From an actinobacterium LLX17 (lineage in GTDB: Bacteria > Actinomycetota > Actinomycetes > Propionibacteriales > Nocardioidaceae): a DNA stretch of 64,000 nucleotides. Position numbers and translations under genes: made by a program. Location of the stretch: NCBI GenBank assembly GCA_000471045.1, contig KI301992.1, positions 1,620,060 to 1,684,059 of the forward strand, in the 5' to 3' direction. Below the pieces are notes generated by a model. That model had not been told where the DNA came from, made no database searches, and saw only the letters and a list, made by a program, of their open reading frames with translations. Each line of letters opens with the position of its first letter. Positions within the stretch are counted from its first letter, which is position 1. Below, in pieces: positions 1 to 8,761 of this stretch.

Positions 1-1594
1 CGTCGCTGCGCATCGGCCTCGGCGGCTCCAGACGACGCTGGGCGGCCTCCTCGGCGGCGGCCTCGGCCTCGGCCAGGCGACGCTCGGCGTTGGCGGTGGC
101 CTCGGCCTCGGCCGCATCGGCGAGGCGCTGGGCCTCCCGGGTGGCTTCATCGATGCGCTGCTGGGCCTCGCGCTCGGCCTCGGCCTTCGCCGCGGCGACC
201 CGCTCGTCGGCCTCACGCTGCAGCTGCTCGATGCGTGCCGCGGCGGCGTCGCGCTCGCGCTGGATGTCGCGGTTGACCCGCTCAGCCTCGGCACGCGCGG
301 CCTCGACACGCTCCTCGGCGGCCTCCTCGGCAGCCCGAAGGCGGGCTGTGGCGAGCTCACGCTGGCGCGCCTCGTCGGCCTCGAGGCGGGCAGTGGTCTC
401 GGCACGCTCGCGGGCGGCCTCCTCCATGAGGCGGGCGGCCTCCTCACGGGCGGCGGCGACACGCGACTGCGCAGCGGCGCTGGCGGCGGCGAGCTTCTCG
501 GCGAAGGAGACGGTGGGCGCCGTCGGCGCCTCGGCCACGGGCTCCGGCTCCGGCTCGCGCTCCGCCTCGGCGAACGGCTCGGGCTCGACGACCGGCTCAG
601 GGGCGGGCTCCGGGTCGGACTCGGCGGTCGCCTCGGCCACCGGCTCCGGCTCCGGCTCCGGCTCGGGGGCCTGCTCGTCCTCGGCGACGGGCTCCGGCTC
701 GGGGGCCTGCTCCTGCTCGGCGACCGGCTCCGGCTCGGATGCGGACTCGGCCTCGGGCTCGGTCTCAGCAACCGGCTCGGGCTGCGGCTCCGGCTCAGCG
801 ACCGGCTCCGGCTCGGGCTCGGCGACCGGCTCGGGCTCGGGCTCAGCGACCGGCTCCGGCTGGGGCTCGGGCTCAGCGACGGGCTCCGGCTCCACCTCGG
901 CGGCCGGCTCGGGCTCGGGCTCGGCGACCGGCTCGGGATCCGGGAAGCGGACCGTGACGCGCTCGGGCTGCTCCTCGGGAGTCTCGTCGGGCGCATCGCC
1001 GGCGAGCTCGGCGGCGGTGGCCGGCCCCCAGGTCAGCTGGGACAGCGGCGCACCGAGCGGATCGATGCCGCGAGGCTTGGTCTCCTCGGCCCGATGATCG
1101 ACAGAGTCGTCGACCGAGTCATCGGCGGAGTCGTCAGCTGTGGGCTCCTCGGCGAGGGCCGCGTCGAGCGCGTCTCGATCGAGGGCCTGGGTGCGCTCGG
1201 CCTCGGCAGGGGCTGCGGTGTCAGGGGGCGTGGCAGCCGCGTTGCGGGCGGCCTCCAGCTTCTGGGCCAGCGTCTGCTCGCGCGCCGGCTCCTCGGACGT
1301 GTCGCCCGCACCGGCGTCGTCGTGCTGGTCGTCGTGCTGCTCGTCGCGCTCGTCGTCGGGCGTGTCGTCGCGGTCCTGACGACGGTTGGAACGCTGGGCA
1401 CGGCGCTTCTCGGCAGCAGCGACCCGGGCGGCCTTGGCGGCGGCGCGGCGCTCGCGGGCGGTCATCGGTCGCGAGGTCGGGGCGGACCCGGACGTGGTCT
1501 CCTGCTGGGGCGAGTCACCGAGCATGTCAGCGGCCACCCGCAACGGGTCGGCCGGACCGCGTCCCGAGGTCTGGGTGTCGTCAGAGTCGCTCAT
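1..1594 (-). CDS. Pro/Glu-repeat coiled-coil protein, 3' end cut by the window
   Basis: The frame is open from an ATG at 1594 (AAAGG six bases upstream) to the first base of the window, so at least 531 residues are coded and the C-terminus is missing. It begins [11 protein letters not shown], has a basic Ala/Arg stretch near residues 45-75, an Asp-rich stretch, then about 130 residues of imperfect VAEPEPEP repeats. The last 150 visible residues are a long Ala/Glu/Arg heptad-like helix ending near QRRLEPP. There is no signal peptide, membrane segment or enzymatic motif. It looks like a cytoplasmic structural or scaffold protein with a disordered linker and a coiled coil. I do not recognise a family; the composition is only generally like actinobacterial polarity or cytoskeletal coiled coils. 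Confidence 0.7.
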   Translation of the reverse strand, partial: MSDSDDTQTSGRGPADPLRVAADMLGDSPQQETTSGSAPTSRPMTARERRAAAKAARVAAAEKRRAQRSNRRQDRDDTPDDERDEQHDDQHDDAGAGDTSEEPAREQTLAQKLEAARNAAATPPDTAAPAEAERTQALDRDALDAALAEEPTADDSADDSVDDSVDHRAEETKPRGIDPLGAPLSQLTWGPATAAELAGDAPDETPEEQPERVTVRFPDPEPVAEPEPEPAAEVEPEPVAEPEPQPEPVAEPEPEPVAEPEPEPVAEPEPQPEPVAETEPEAESASEPEPVAEQEQAPEPEPVAEDEQAPEPEPEPEPVAEATAESDPEPAPEPVVEPEPFAEAEREPEPEPVAEAPTAPTVSFAEKLAAASAAAQSRVAAAREEAARLMEEAARERAETTARLEADEARQRELATARLRAAEEAAEERVEAARAEAERVNRDIQRERDAAAARIEQLQREADERVAAAKAEAEREAQQRIDEATREAQRLADAAEAEATANAERRLAEAEAAAEEAAQRRLEPPRPMRSD

Positions 1595-1713
1595 GACTGC
1601 CTTTCGTTGCGTGCCGGACTGGTCACGTCCGCCTCAGTATGCCTTAAACGTCGCCTGCGTCGAGCGCAACGGAGCACCCTTCGGCAGACGACCTCGACGA
1701 GTGTCGGGGTGGG

Positions 1714-2511
<798 letters not shown>

Positions 2512-2669
2512 GGTTCCTCCTGGGTCTGCGGCAGCCGGGCGCCACCTCCGCGCCAGCATAGGACCCCTCGTCCGTTCGGAACCGCGACCGTCCGGTGCCC
2601 GTGGTCCCGTGACGGGGCGCTCGGCGTACGGTGGTTCCCGGTCCCGTCCGTTGACGCCCGAGGAGTGGC

Positions 2670-3539
2670 ATGTCCGACCTCGTCCTGCGCGACGACGACC
2701 TCACGCTGCGGCCGGTCCGCCAGAACGCCGGCTTCGACGGGTTCGCGGTGCACCTGGGCGAGGATCGTGTCGGTTCCGTCGCCCTGCGCGACGAGTCGAG
2801 CGGCACCCGGTCCGTCCGGTGGAACCTCGGCACGGGCCAGGAGTCCTTCCCCCGCGCCATCCGGGTCCTGCGCCTCGTCATGAATCACGTGTTCGGCACG
2901 TTGGGCGACACGCGCCTCGAGGCCCGGGTCCCGGTCGACCGCCCCGATGACGTGCGCGCCGCCTCGATCGCCGGCCTGCGCCGCGAGGGCATCCTGCGCG
3001 GTCACGGCTCCGACCCCGACCGCGTCCTCCTGGCGCGGCTGGCCGACGACCCGCCCTCGGGCTCGCGCGACGGCTTCATCGCCATCTTGAACGCCGGATT
3101 GCCGACCAAGCGGATCATCGGCCAAGGCCTCCTGCGCGACGCCGAGGGACGTGTCCTGCTGTGCGAGCTGACGTACAAGAAGGAGTGGGACCTGCCCGGC
3201 GGCGTGGTCGAGGTGGGCGAGTCGCCCGGTGAAGGACTCGGGCGCGAGATCACCGAGGAGCTCGGCATCGACGTCGAGGTCGGCGACCTGCTGACCGTCA
3301 ACTGGCTGCCCGCGTGGCGCGGCTGGGACGACGCCTGCATCTTCTTGTTCGACCTGGGCGTGGCCGATGCCGACCTGGTCGATCGCATGACCTACCAGGC
3401 CACCGAGATCGCGGCGGTGCACTGGTGCACGCCCGAGCAGGTGCGCGAGAAGGCCACGGCGGCGGCGATCGAGCTGCTCGAGGCCGTCGGCGCCGGCTCC
3501 CTGCCCACCTACCGCGAGGCCCCCCGAGCGCCCGAGTAG
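2670..3539 (+). CDS. GNAT-like domain fused to a Nudix hydrolase
   Basis: A 289-residue two-domain protein. Residues 1-125 resemble the RimJ-type half of a GNAT acetyltransferase: a final helix pair around LGDTRLEARV, then IAGLRREGILRG, the usual 'G-R-EG-R' ending. Residues 145-280 are a Nudix domain with a complete box (GX5EX7REUXEEXGU) at about 177-199: GGVVEVGE, then REITEELGI. Nudix enzymes hydrolyse a nucleoside diphosphate linked to another group and need Mg2+. The GNAT half lacks an obvious intact acetyl-CoA loop (R/QxxGxG/A), so it may be degenerate or only bind substrate. Substrate unknown. Confidence 0.8.
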   Translation: MSDLVLRDDDLTLRPVRQNAGFDGFAVHLGEDRVGSVALRDESSGTRSVRWNLGTGQESFPRAIRVLRLVMNHVFGTLGDTRLEARVPVDRPDDVRAASIAGLRREGILRGHGSDPDRVLLARLADDPPSGSRDGFIAILNAGLPTKRIIGQGLLRDAEGRVLLCELTYKKEWDLPGGVVEVGESPGEGLGREITEELGIDVEVGDLLTVNWLPAWRGWDDACIFLFDLGVADADLVDRMTYQATEIAAVHWCTPEQVREKATAAAIELLEAVGAGSLPTYREAPRAPE

Positions 3540-3558
3540 TCCCGTCTGATGACCCGGG

Positions 3559-4521
3559 TCAGCTGGCGCCGATCACGCCGCCGAACTGGCCGATCGCGCG
3601 TGGCTTCCCTGTGGACCCGGCGGGGATCTGCAGCAGCACCTGGTGGTTGAACCGCAGGCCGCCCGTGCCCGTGATGCCGTCGGCGAGAAAGGCCCGCTGC
3701 GCCGTGCCCTCGGGCCACGTGACGGTGCGGCCGGGAGTCACCTCGTAGGTGTCGGTGCGTAGCAGGGTGACGAAGGCCAGCGCTCCCCCGTCGGCGGTGC
3801 GCAGCACGTGCTGCACGTCCTCGACCTGCCACGCCTGACTGAACTGCACGTCGGGGAGCGCCGCGTTCTGCGCGGCCGCGTCGCGCATCTGGGCGATGAA
3901 GTCGTCCTCGGCGATGGCCGGATCACCCTCGGGCGAGGTCAGCGCTCGCGTGTAGGCCTCGGCCGCCTCCTGCGCCGAGAGCGGCATCCCGGCAGCGCTG
4001 GTCGGGTCGACCGCGACACCCGTGGCCTCCCCCGACGTCCGCAACCGCGGCAGCTCGGTCGCGGCGACGATCTCGGGCGACGCGACGAGGAACCACGGGT
4101 CGACCGCACGTTCACGCTCGAAGACCTGGACCCGGCGCGTCGCTGCACCGGGCTCCGACGCGACGCTGACGAACCACAGGGGGTACTGCTCGAAGCGCGG
4201 GACGACCAGCTGGTCGACCCGCAGGTCCGGCGTGGTCGGCGGCTCGACGGACCCTTGCTGGGCCACCTCGAAGGCCCCCGAGTCGATGGCCAGCACGGCG
4301 CCGCGCTCGACGACCGACAGTGGCTTGGGGTCGAGCACCTCGACGGCGGCGTCGCGGATGTCGCGGTAGGTGGCGTAGACGGCGTCGACGCGTTCGGTCG
4401 TGATCGCGAGCTTCGCCGGATCGGTGGCCTCGCGCTGGCTGGGCACCGTGCACGCGGCCAGCGTGAGGCAGACGACCACGGCCATGGCGGTCGCGGCTCG
4501 CGTGCATCCGCGCCTGCTCAT
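3559..4521 (-). CDS. Exported lipoprotein of unknown function
   Basis: A 320-residue protein with a short basic N-terminus, a hydrophobic stretch and lipobox LTLAAC, placing the lipidated Cys at 24; mature form begins CTVPSQ. The rest is a soluble domain with no enzymatic motif that I recognise. The C-terminal third (HVLRTADGGALAFV, then TYEVTPGRTVTW) has the alternating pattern of a beta-rich extracellular fold. The ATG at 4521 overlaps the stop of the upstream membrane-protein gene by four bases (ATGA), so the two are almost certainly co-translated and probably act together at the envelope. Confidence 0.8.
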   Translation of the reverse strand: MSRRGCTRAATAMAVVVCLTLAACTVPSQREATDPAKLAITTERVDAVYATYRDIRDAAVEVLDPKPLSVVERGAVLAIDSGAFEVAQQGSVEPPTTPDLRVDQLVVPRFEQYPLWFVSVASEPGAATRRVQVFERERAVDPWFLVASPEIVAATELPRLRTSGEATGVAVDPTSAAGMPLSAQEAAEAYTRALTSPEGDPAIAEDDFIAQMRDAAAQNAALPDVQFSQAWQVEDVQHVLRTADGGALAFVTLLRTDTYEVTPGRTVTWPEGTAQRAFLADGITGTGGLRFNHQVLLQIPAGSTGKPRAIGQFGGVIGAS

Positions 4522-5672
4522 CGCTCGTCCTCCTCGTCGTCGACGATCTCGTACTGGTCGAGCTCGTCCTCGCTGACCTCGTGCTCGACACCGTCCTCGT
4601 CGACGAAGACGAACATCACACGCTGAGCGGGCGTGGGCTCGGGCTCGGGCTCCGGCTCGGCCTCCGGCTCGGGCTCCGGCTCAGGCTCCGGCTCAGGGGT
4701 CGGCTCGGGTCCGGGCTCGGGGACGACCACCGGCTCCGGACCCGGGTCGCCGCGCTCGGCGGCACGGGCCAGCTCACCGGCGGTCAGGGGGGCTCCGGGC
4801 CGCGAGGCCAGGAGCCGCGCCACGCTGCTGCGCAGCTCGGTCATCTCCGGATCGGTGTCGTCGTCCATCTCGTCGGTGGCCTCCGGCCCTGACACGGGTT
4901 CCTCGTCGTCCGCCGGGCCGACGTCCTCGACGATCTCGAAGTCCTCGAGGTCGTCGGGGTCGATCTCGTGCTCGACGCCGTCCTCGTCGACCCAGACGTA
5001 GACCTCCTCCTCGACGATCTCGTAGGCCCGCGTCCTCGGCTCCGGCAGCACCAGCGTCAACAGGGCCGAGCCGCGCCGCACCAGCAGGCCCAGCCACACG
5101 AGGCCGGCGCCGATGAGCGCCAGGCCAGCGCCACGACCGAAACCGCCCTTGATGCCGTACGCGAGGCTGACCTCGAGTCCGGAGAGGTTGGACGAGCCAA
5201 CCGAGACGATGACCAGGGAGACCGCCTCGTCAGGCAGCTCGAGGCTGATGTCGGCGGCGCCGAGGCCGGCCTGGTTCGCGATCCACCAGTCGAGCGCGGT
5301 GGGCGCCGAGGCCAGGTTGGGCTCCCCCTCGACCTCGGTGGTCGAGACCTTCCACGGCGTCTCGAACGACGTGACCTCGAGCCGCTGCGTGGTGGACAGG
5401 TAGTTCTCGACGTCGACGGAGTTTCCGACGCCCACGAACACCGGCTTGTTGACGGGCACCTCGACGAGGACGTCGACCTGCAGGCCCTTCCAGTCGATGA
5501 CCCCCGGTGCCGTGGCGACGGCGACCCCGTCGGTGGCGATCGGGTGAGGACCGGTCGTGAGGCGACCGTCGGGACCCAGCACGATCATGACGGCACTCCC
5601 CGCGAGCACACCGAGAGCGCCGAGCGCCACCAACGCCCAGCCGACCAGCTTCTGCCCACGCACCGCCAGCAC
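4518..5672 (-). CDS. Two-TM membrane protein with duplicated acidic motif and Pro/Glu linker
   Basis: A 384-residue protein. Transmembrane segments lie at about 9-32 and 182-208, enclosing a 150-residue extracytoplasmic domain. The rest is a very acidic cytoplasmic tail. The tail contains the same ~26-residue motif twice, at 225-250 (core VDEDGVEHEIDPDDLEDFEI) and 354-379 (core VDEDGVEHEVSEDELDQYEI), separated by a Glu-rich stretch and a (PE)n linker at about 313-347. GTG at 5672 has GGGAG five bases upstream; a GTG at 5663 is an alternative start. The downstream lipoprotein overlaps by four bases. No family is recognised; the repeated motif suggests a bivalent cytoplasmic binding module. Confidence 0.75.
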   Translation of the reverse strand: MLAVRGQKLVGWALVALGALGVLAGSAVMIVLGPDGRLTTGPHPIATDGVAVATAPGVIDWKGLQVDVLVEVPVNKPVFVGVGNSVDVENYLSTTQRLEVTSFETPWKVSTTEVEGEPNLASAPTALDWWIANQAGLGAADISLELPDEAVSLVIVSVGSSNLSGLEVSLAYGIKGGFGRGAGLALIGAGLVWLGLLVRRGSALLTLVLPEPRTRAYEIVEEEVYVWVDEDGVEHEIDPDDLEDFEIVEDVGPADDEEPVSGPEATDEMDDDTDPEMTELRSSVARLLASRPGAPLTAGELARAAERGDPGPEPVVVPEPGPEPTPEPEPEPEPEPEAEPEPEPEPTPAQRVMFVFVDEDGVEHEVSEDELDQYEIVDDEEDER

Positions 5673-5770
5673 CCTCTCTCCCGCCGGCGCCGGCTGGCGC
5701 CGCTGGTGAGACTACCTGCGCGACGCGCCTCGGCGTGGGTGCCGCGACGGCGAGCCCGGCAGGCACTGCC

Positions 5771-5808
5771 CCAGTACAGGGCCCAGCACAGGGCGCCTAG
5801 TACAGGGC
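5771..5808. repeat. Three imperfect 12-13 bp direct repeats over the ybbN-like stop codon
   Basis: CCAGTACAGGGC (5771-5782), CCAGCACAGGGC (5783-5794) and CCTAGTACAGGGC (5796-5808) lie in tandem. The gene-proximal copy contains the stop codon (CTA on plus, TAG on minus, 5797-5799) of the YbbN-like gene; the other two lie just downstream of it. Confidence 0.7.
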
Positions 5809-6738
5809 CGTGGCCAGCGCGCGGCGGGCCTGCGCGACCCGCGGGTCGTCGATGCCGACGACCGTGAACAGGTCGACCAGCCGCTCACGCACGCGGTCGC
5901 GATCGTCGCCGGCAGTGCGGCGGATGACGTCGAGCAGGCGGTCGAAGGCGTCCTGGATGTGACCGCCGCTGACGTCGAGGTCGGCCACCAGCAGCTGGGC
6001 GTCAATGTCGTCGGGCGCCTCGGCCGCAGCGGTGCGCGCGGCCTGCAGGTCGGCGTGCTGCGCCCGGCGCATGAGCTGCACCCCGGCGAGTCGCTCCTTC
6101 ACCTCGGCGTCGGCCGGGTACTGCACCGCGAGCTTCTCGTACTCGGCGACGGCGGCGTCGAGGTCCCCCGCGACGAAGGCGTCATCAGCGGCCGCGAACC
6201 GCGGGTCGTCCGTCTCCTCCTCGGGCTCGGCGGTGCCCGCAGCGGCGCCCGCGGCGCTCACGGGAGCAGCGCGTCCGGTGACGCCGTGCTGCGCGCCGAG
6301 CCGGATGAGCTCCTCGAAGTAGCCGCGGATCTGCTCGTCCGGGACGGTGCTCTGGAACAGCGGGACCGGCTGACCCTTGACCAGACCGATCACGAGCGGC
6401 ACGGCCTGGGCCCCGAGGGCCTGGCCGACGCCGGGGTTGGCGTCGACGTCGACCTGCACCAACAGGATCTGGCCGGAGTAGTGGTTCGTGGCGGCCGCCA
6501 GTCGGGCGTTGAAGTCGGCGCTCTGCTCAGCGCGGGGCGACCACAGGCTCAGCACCACCAAGTGCTGCAGCGACGCCTCCAGCGCGAGCTGCTGGAAGTT
6601 CTGCTCGGTGGCGTCGACCACCCAGCTGCCTTCCCCGTCCGGACCACCGGCTGCGCCGGTCCCGGCAGGGCTGGCCGCCGGCTGGGCCGGACGGGCGAGG
6701 GCGGACAGGTCGATGGCTCCCGGGCGCGAGAAGGTCAT
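5797..6738 (-). CDS. YbbN-like thioredoxin-fold/TPR protein lacking CxxC
   Basis: A 313-residue cytosolic protein. Residues about 38-150 are a thioredoxin fold (VVLSLWSPRAEQS, cis-Pro region AQAVPLVIG), followed by helical TPR-like repeats from about 178 (DDAFVAGDLDAAVAEYEKL). This matches the CnoX/YbbN family, chaperone-like holdases. The site that would be WCxxC reads WSPRAEQ, so neither cysteine is present and redox catalysis is not expected. ATG at 6738. A conserved neighbour of the MeaB/thiolase region in related actinomycetes, as far as I recall. Confidence 0.8.
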   Translation of the reverse strand: MTFSRPGAIDLSALARPAQPAASPAGTGAAGGPDGEGSWVVDATEQNFQQLALEASLQHLVVLSLWSPRAEQSADFNARLAAATNHYSGQILLVQVDVDANPGVGQALGAQAVPLVIGLVKGQPVPLFQSTVPDEQIRGYFEELIRLGAQHGVTGRAAPVSAAGAAAGTAEPEEETDDPRFAAADDAFVAGDLDAAVAEYEKLAVQYPADAEVKERLAGVQLMRRAQHADLQAARTAAAEAPDDIDAQLLVADLDVSGGHIQDAFDRLLDVIRRTAGDDRDRVRERLVDLFTVVGIDDPRVAQARRALATALY

Positions 6739-6802
6739 GACCCCATCCTAGGGATGGGCCGTGGGCGGAAAAGAGCCCACCGGGCTGCGGGCGGAAGAAG
6801 AC

Positions 6803-7342
6803 TCAGTCGTCGTGCAGCAGGTTGGCGGGCCCGCGCAGGCCGGCCCGCTGGACGACGCGCTGGATCGTGAGGTCGCGGCCGTCGGGATCACCGATGAAGC
6901 GGATGTCGCGCAGGCCCTGCGCCTGCGCCGCGGACTCGAAGATGAAGTGCCCGTAGCCGAGCAGACGGCCGAGCAGCGGCTTGTCGACGGTGATGTCGAG
7001 GATCCGCTTGATGGGCATCGTGGCGATCTTGACGTTGAAGACGCCGGACGCACGGAAGACGCGCATGTTGGTGATGACGAAGACGTCGCGCCGCTCGCGG
7101 GCGGTCACGTAGACGGCATGCGTACCCACGGCGAAGGCGAGCACGATGAACAACCAGCCGAGCGCGATGGGTCCGACCAGGGCCAGCAACCACAGCAGCA
7201 CGAACGCCACGAGCTCCACGCCGGGCAGCCAGTAGACGATGCCGTGCTTGCGGACGAGGTCGACGACGTGCTCCCCCTCGTCGTGCAGGAGGTGCGACTC
7301 GACCTCCTGCTCGGGGATCCGTTCCATCAGCGCCCGCAGCAC
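6803..7342 (-). CDS. Membrane protein with bacterial PH (bPH2/YdbS-like) domain
   Basis: A 179-residue protein: N-terminal cytoplasmic segment (MERIPEQEVESHLLHDEGE), two closely spaced membrane helices at about 50-95, then a bacterial PH domain recognisable from RRDVFVITNMRVFRASGVF and IKRILDITVDKPLLGRLLGYG. Such proteins are membrane-anchored; the lipid or partner is unknown. The GTG at 7342 follows a GGGAGGGGG Shine-Dalgarno; ATG at 7327 is an internal alternative. The 52-residue ORF upstream ends 25 bases before this start, so the two are probably one transcript. Confidence 0.75.
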   Translation of the reverse strand: MLRALMERIPEQEVESHLLHDEGEHVVDLVRKHGIVYWLPGVELVAFVLLWLLALVGPIALGWLFIVLAFAVGTHAVYVTARERRDVFVITNMRVFRASGVFNVKIATMPIKRILDITVDKPLLGRLLGYGHFIFESAAQAQGLRDIRFIGDPDGRDLTIQRVVQRAGLRGPANLLHDD

Positions 7343-7367
7343 GGCGCCCCCTCCCTGGGAAGAACGT

Positions 7368-7526
7368 CTACTCGAACAGCTCCTGGACGAACACGACGAC
7401 GTTGCCGAACGCGTCGATGACCGCACTGAAGGCACGGTCGACCGCCTCGGCAGCCTCGGCCGGGGCGGTCAGCAGGTAGTACACGGCGAAGCCGACGACG
7501 AGCACCACGAGAAGCTTCTTCAACAC
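7368..7526 (-). CDS. 52-residue single-pass microprotein
   Basis: An ORF starting GTG TTG AAG AAG codes for a Lys-initiated hydrophobic helix (LLVVLVVGFAVYYLL, residues 5-19), then an Ala/Glu segment and an amphipathic tail ending FVQELFE. It has the form of a small one-helix membrane protein. GTG at 7526 or TTG at 7523 could be the start; no strong Shine-Dalgarno is visible. Codon third positions are almost all G/C, as in neighbouring genes, which supports coding. It directly precedes the PH-domain gene on the same strand. Function unknown. Confidence 0.55.
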   Translation of the reverse strand: MLKKLLVVLVVGFAVYYLLTAPAEAAEAVDRAFSAVIDAFGNVVVFVQELFE

Positions 7527-7628
7527 GACATCTGTTCTAGCCGATACCGGGGTCCCGGTGCCTCAGGCTCGCCGGACGGTGTCAGATCTGGTCCAGCCCA
7601 CGCCTCACCACGCCCGCCGGGCGGGACC

Positions 7629-7676
7629 GACGATGATGCATTCGGGTAGCCCTGGCTACCGCAATGCATCATCGTC
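7629..7676. repeat. 48-nt palindromic hairpin element, copy 1
   Basis: Arms 7629-7651 and 7654-7676 (23 nt each) pair with two adjacent mismatches around a 2-nt turn. Outer arm GACGATGATGCATT, inner arm GGTAGCC. It lies between two minus-strand genes and resembles a repetitive extragenic palindrome more than a classical terminator, since no T run follows on either strand. Confidence 0.8.
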
Positions 7677-7692
7677 CGAGCCTCGAGGGGCC

Positions 7693-7740
7693 GACGATGA
7701 TGCGTTCGGGTAGTCCTGGCTACCGCAATGCATCATCGTC
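7693..7740. repeat. 48-nt palindromic hairpin element, copy 2
   Basis: Second copy of the preceding element, same orientation, same 48-nt length, starting 16 bases after the first ends. It differs by two substitutions (GCGTT for GCATT, TAGTCC for TAGCCC), both in the left arm. Lies 45 bases downstream (in the direction of plus coordinates) of the end of meaB, i.e. beyond its 3' end. Confidence 0.8.
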
Positions 7741-7784
7741 CGTCCTCCCGGTGCTCGCGTGACTCGGCGAGGGAGCCCCAGCAG

Positions 7785-8750
7785 CTAGATCCGGTCCAGC
7801 AGCGTGTCGGCCGCCGTGAACGGATCGGTCGCGCCACCCACGACGTCGGCTGCCAGGCCGTCGAGCCGTGCGTCGCCGGAGAGGTGGCTGAAGCGCCGGC
7901 TCACCTCGCCGAGGGCGATCGCCTCGACCTCCCGCCGAGCCCGGGCGAGGCGACGACGCCGGCCCTCCCCCGAGTCGTCCAGGTGGACGCGGTGACGCTC
8001 GATCTCGGCGACCAGCTCGTCGACACCCTCACCCTTGGTCGCGACGGTGAGCACGATCGGCGGCTTCCAGGCCCCGTCGGGTCGCTCGGTCATCGTCAGC
8101 ATCCCGCGCAGCTCGCGGCGCGTGGTGGTGGCACCGTCGCGGTCGGCCTTGTTGACGCAGAAGACGTCGCCGATCTCGAGGATGCCGGCCTTGGCGGCCT
8201 GGATGCCGTCGCCCATGCCGGGTGCCAGCAGCACGAGGCTCGTGTCGGCGAGTCCGGCGATCTCGACCTCGGACTGGCCGACACCCACGGTCTCGACCAG
8301 CACGACGTCGCAGCCGGCCGCGTCGAGGACCCGCAGGGCCAGCGGCGCGGCGGCCGCCAGACCACCCAGGTGTCCGCGGCTGGCCATGGAACGGATGAAC
8401 ACCCCGGTGTCGGTGGCGTGCTCGGACATGCGCACGCGATCACCCAGCAGTGCCCCGCCCGAGAACGGCGAGGTCGGGTCGACGGCCAGCACTCCGACCG
8501 TCTTGCCTGCGGCTCGCAGCGCCGTGACGAGCGCCGAGGTGGACGTGGACTTGCCGACGCCCGGCGAACCGGTCAGCCCGACGACGTGGGCCCGGCCCAC
8601 ATGTCCGACGAGGGCCTGCGCCACCTCACGCAGCTGCGGCGAGTCCCGCTCCACCAAGGAGATGAGACGGGCGACGGCCCGGGCCTGGCCCGGGCCGTCG
8701 CTCCGTGCGGTCTCGACGAGCTCGGCGACGTCGTCGACAGCTCGTGCCAT
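7785..8750 (-). CDS. meaB: MeaB-type G3E GTPase, mutase chaperone
   Basis: A 321-residue GTPase of the MeaB/ArgK family, which loads AdoCbl into acyl-CoA mutases and protects them. Walker A GLTGSPGVGKST at about 59-69; the DPTSPFSGGALLGDRVRM segment and ETVGVGQSE (switch regions) are intact; guanine specificity motif NKAD. The ATG at 8750 gives the usual family length; an open frame continues upstream into the thiolase gene but is a shadow. It starts 11 bases after the thiolase stop, so the two form one transcript. Its most likely client in this window is the Ecm/MeaA mutase at 19.9-21.9 kb. Confidence 0.92.
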   Translation of the reverse strand: MARAVDDVAELVETARSDGPGQARAVARLISLVERDSPQLREVAQALVGHVGRAHVVGLTGSPGVGKSTSTSALVTALRAAGKTVGVLAVDPTSPFSGGALLGDRVRMSEHATDTGVFIRSMASRGHLGGLAAAAPLALRVLDAAGCDVVLVETVGVGQSEVEIAGLADTSLVLLAPGMGDGIQAAKAGILEIGDVFCVNKADRDGATTTRRELRGMLTMTERPDGAWKPPIVLTVATKGEGVDELVAEIERHRVHLDDSGEGRRRRLARARREVEAIALGEVSRRFSHLSGDARLDGLAADVVGGATDPFTAADTLLDRI

Positions 8751-8761
8751 GCCGGTTCCCG

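Noticed and set aside
90-1097. Plus-strand Ser/Gly repeat ORF
   Set aside because: It is the complement of the Pro/Glu repeats of the minus-strand gene, which has a ribosome site and coiled-coil logic.
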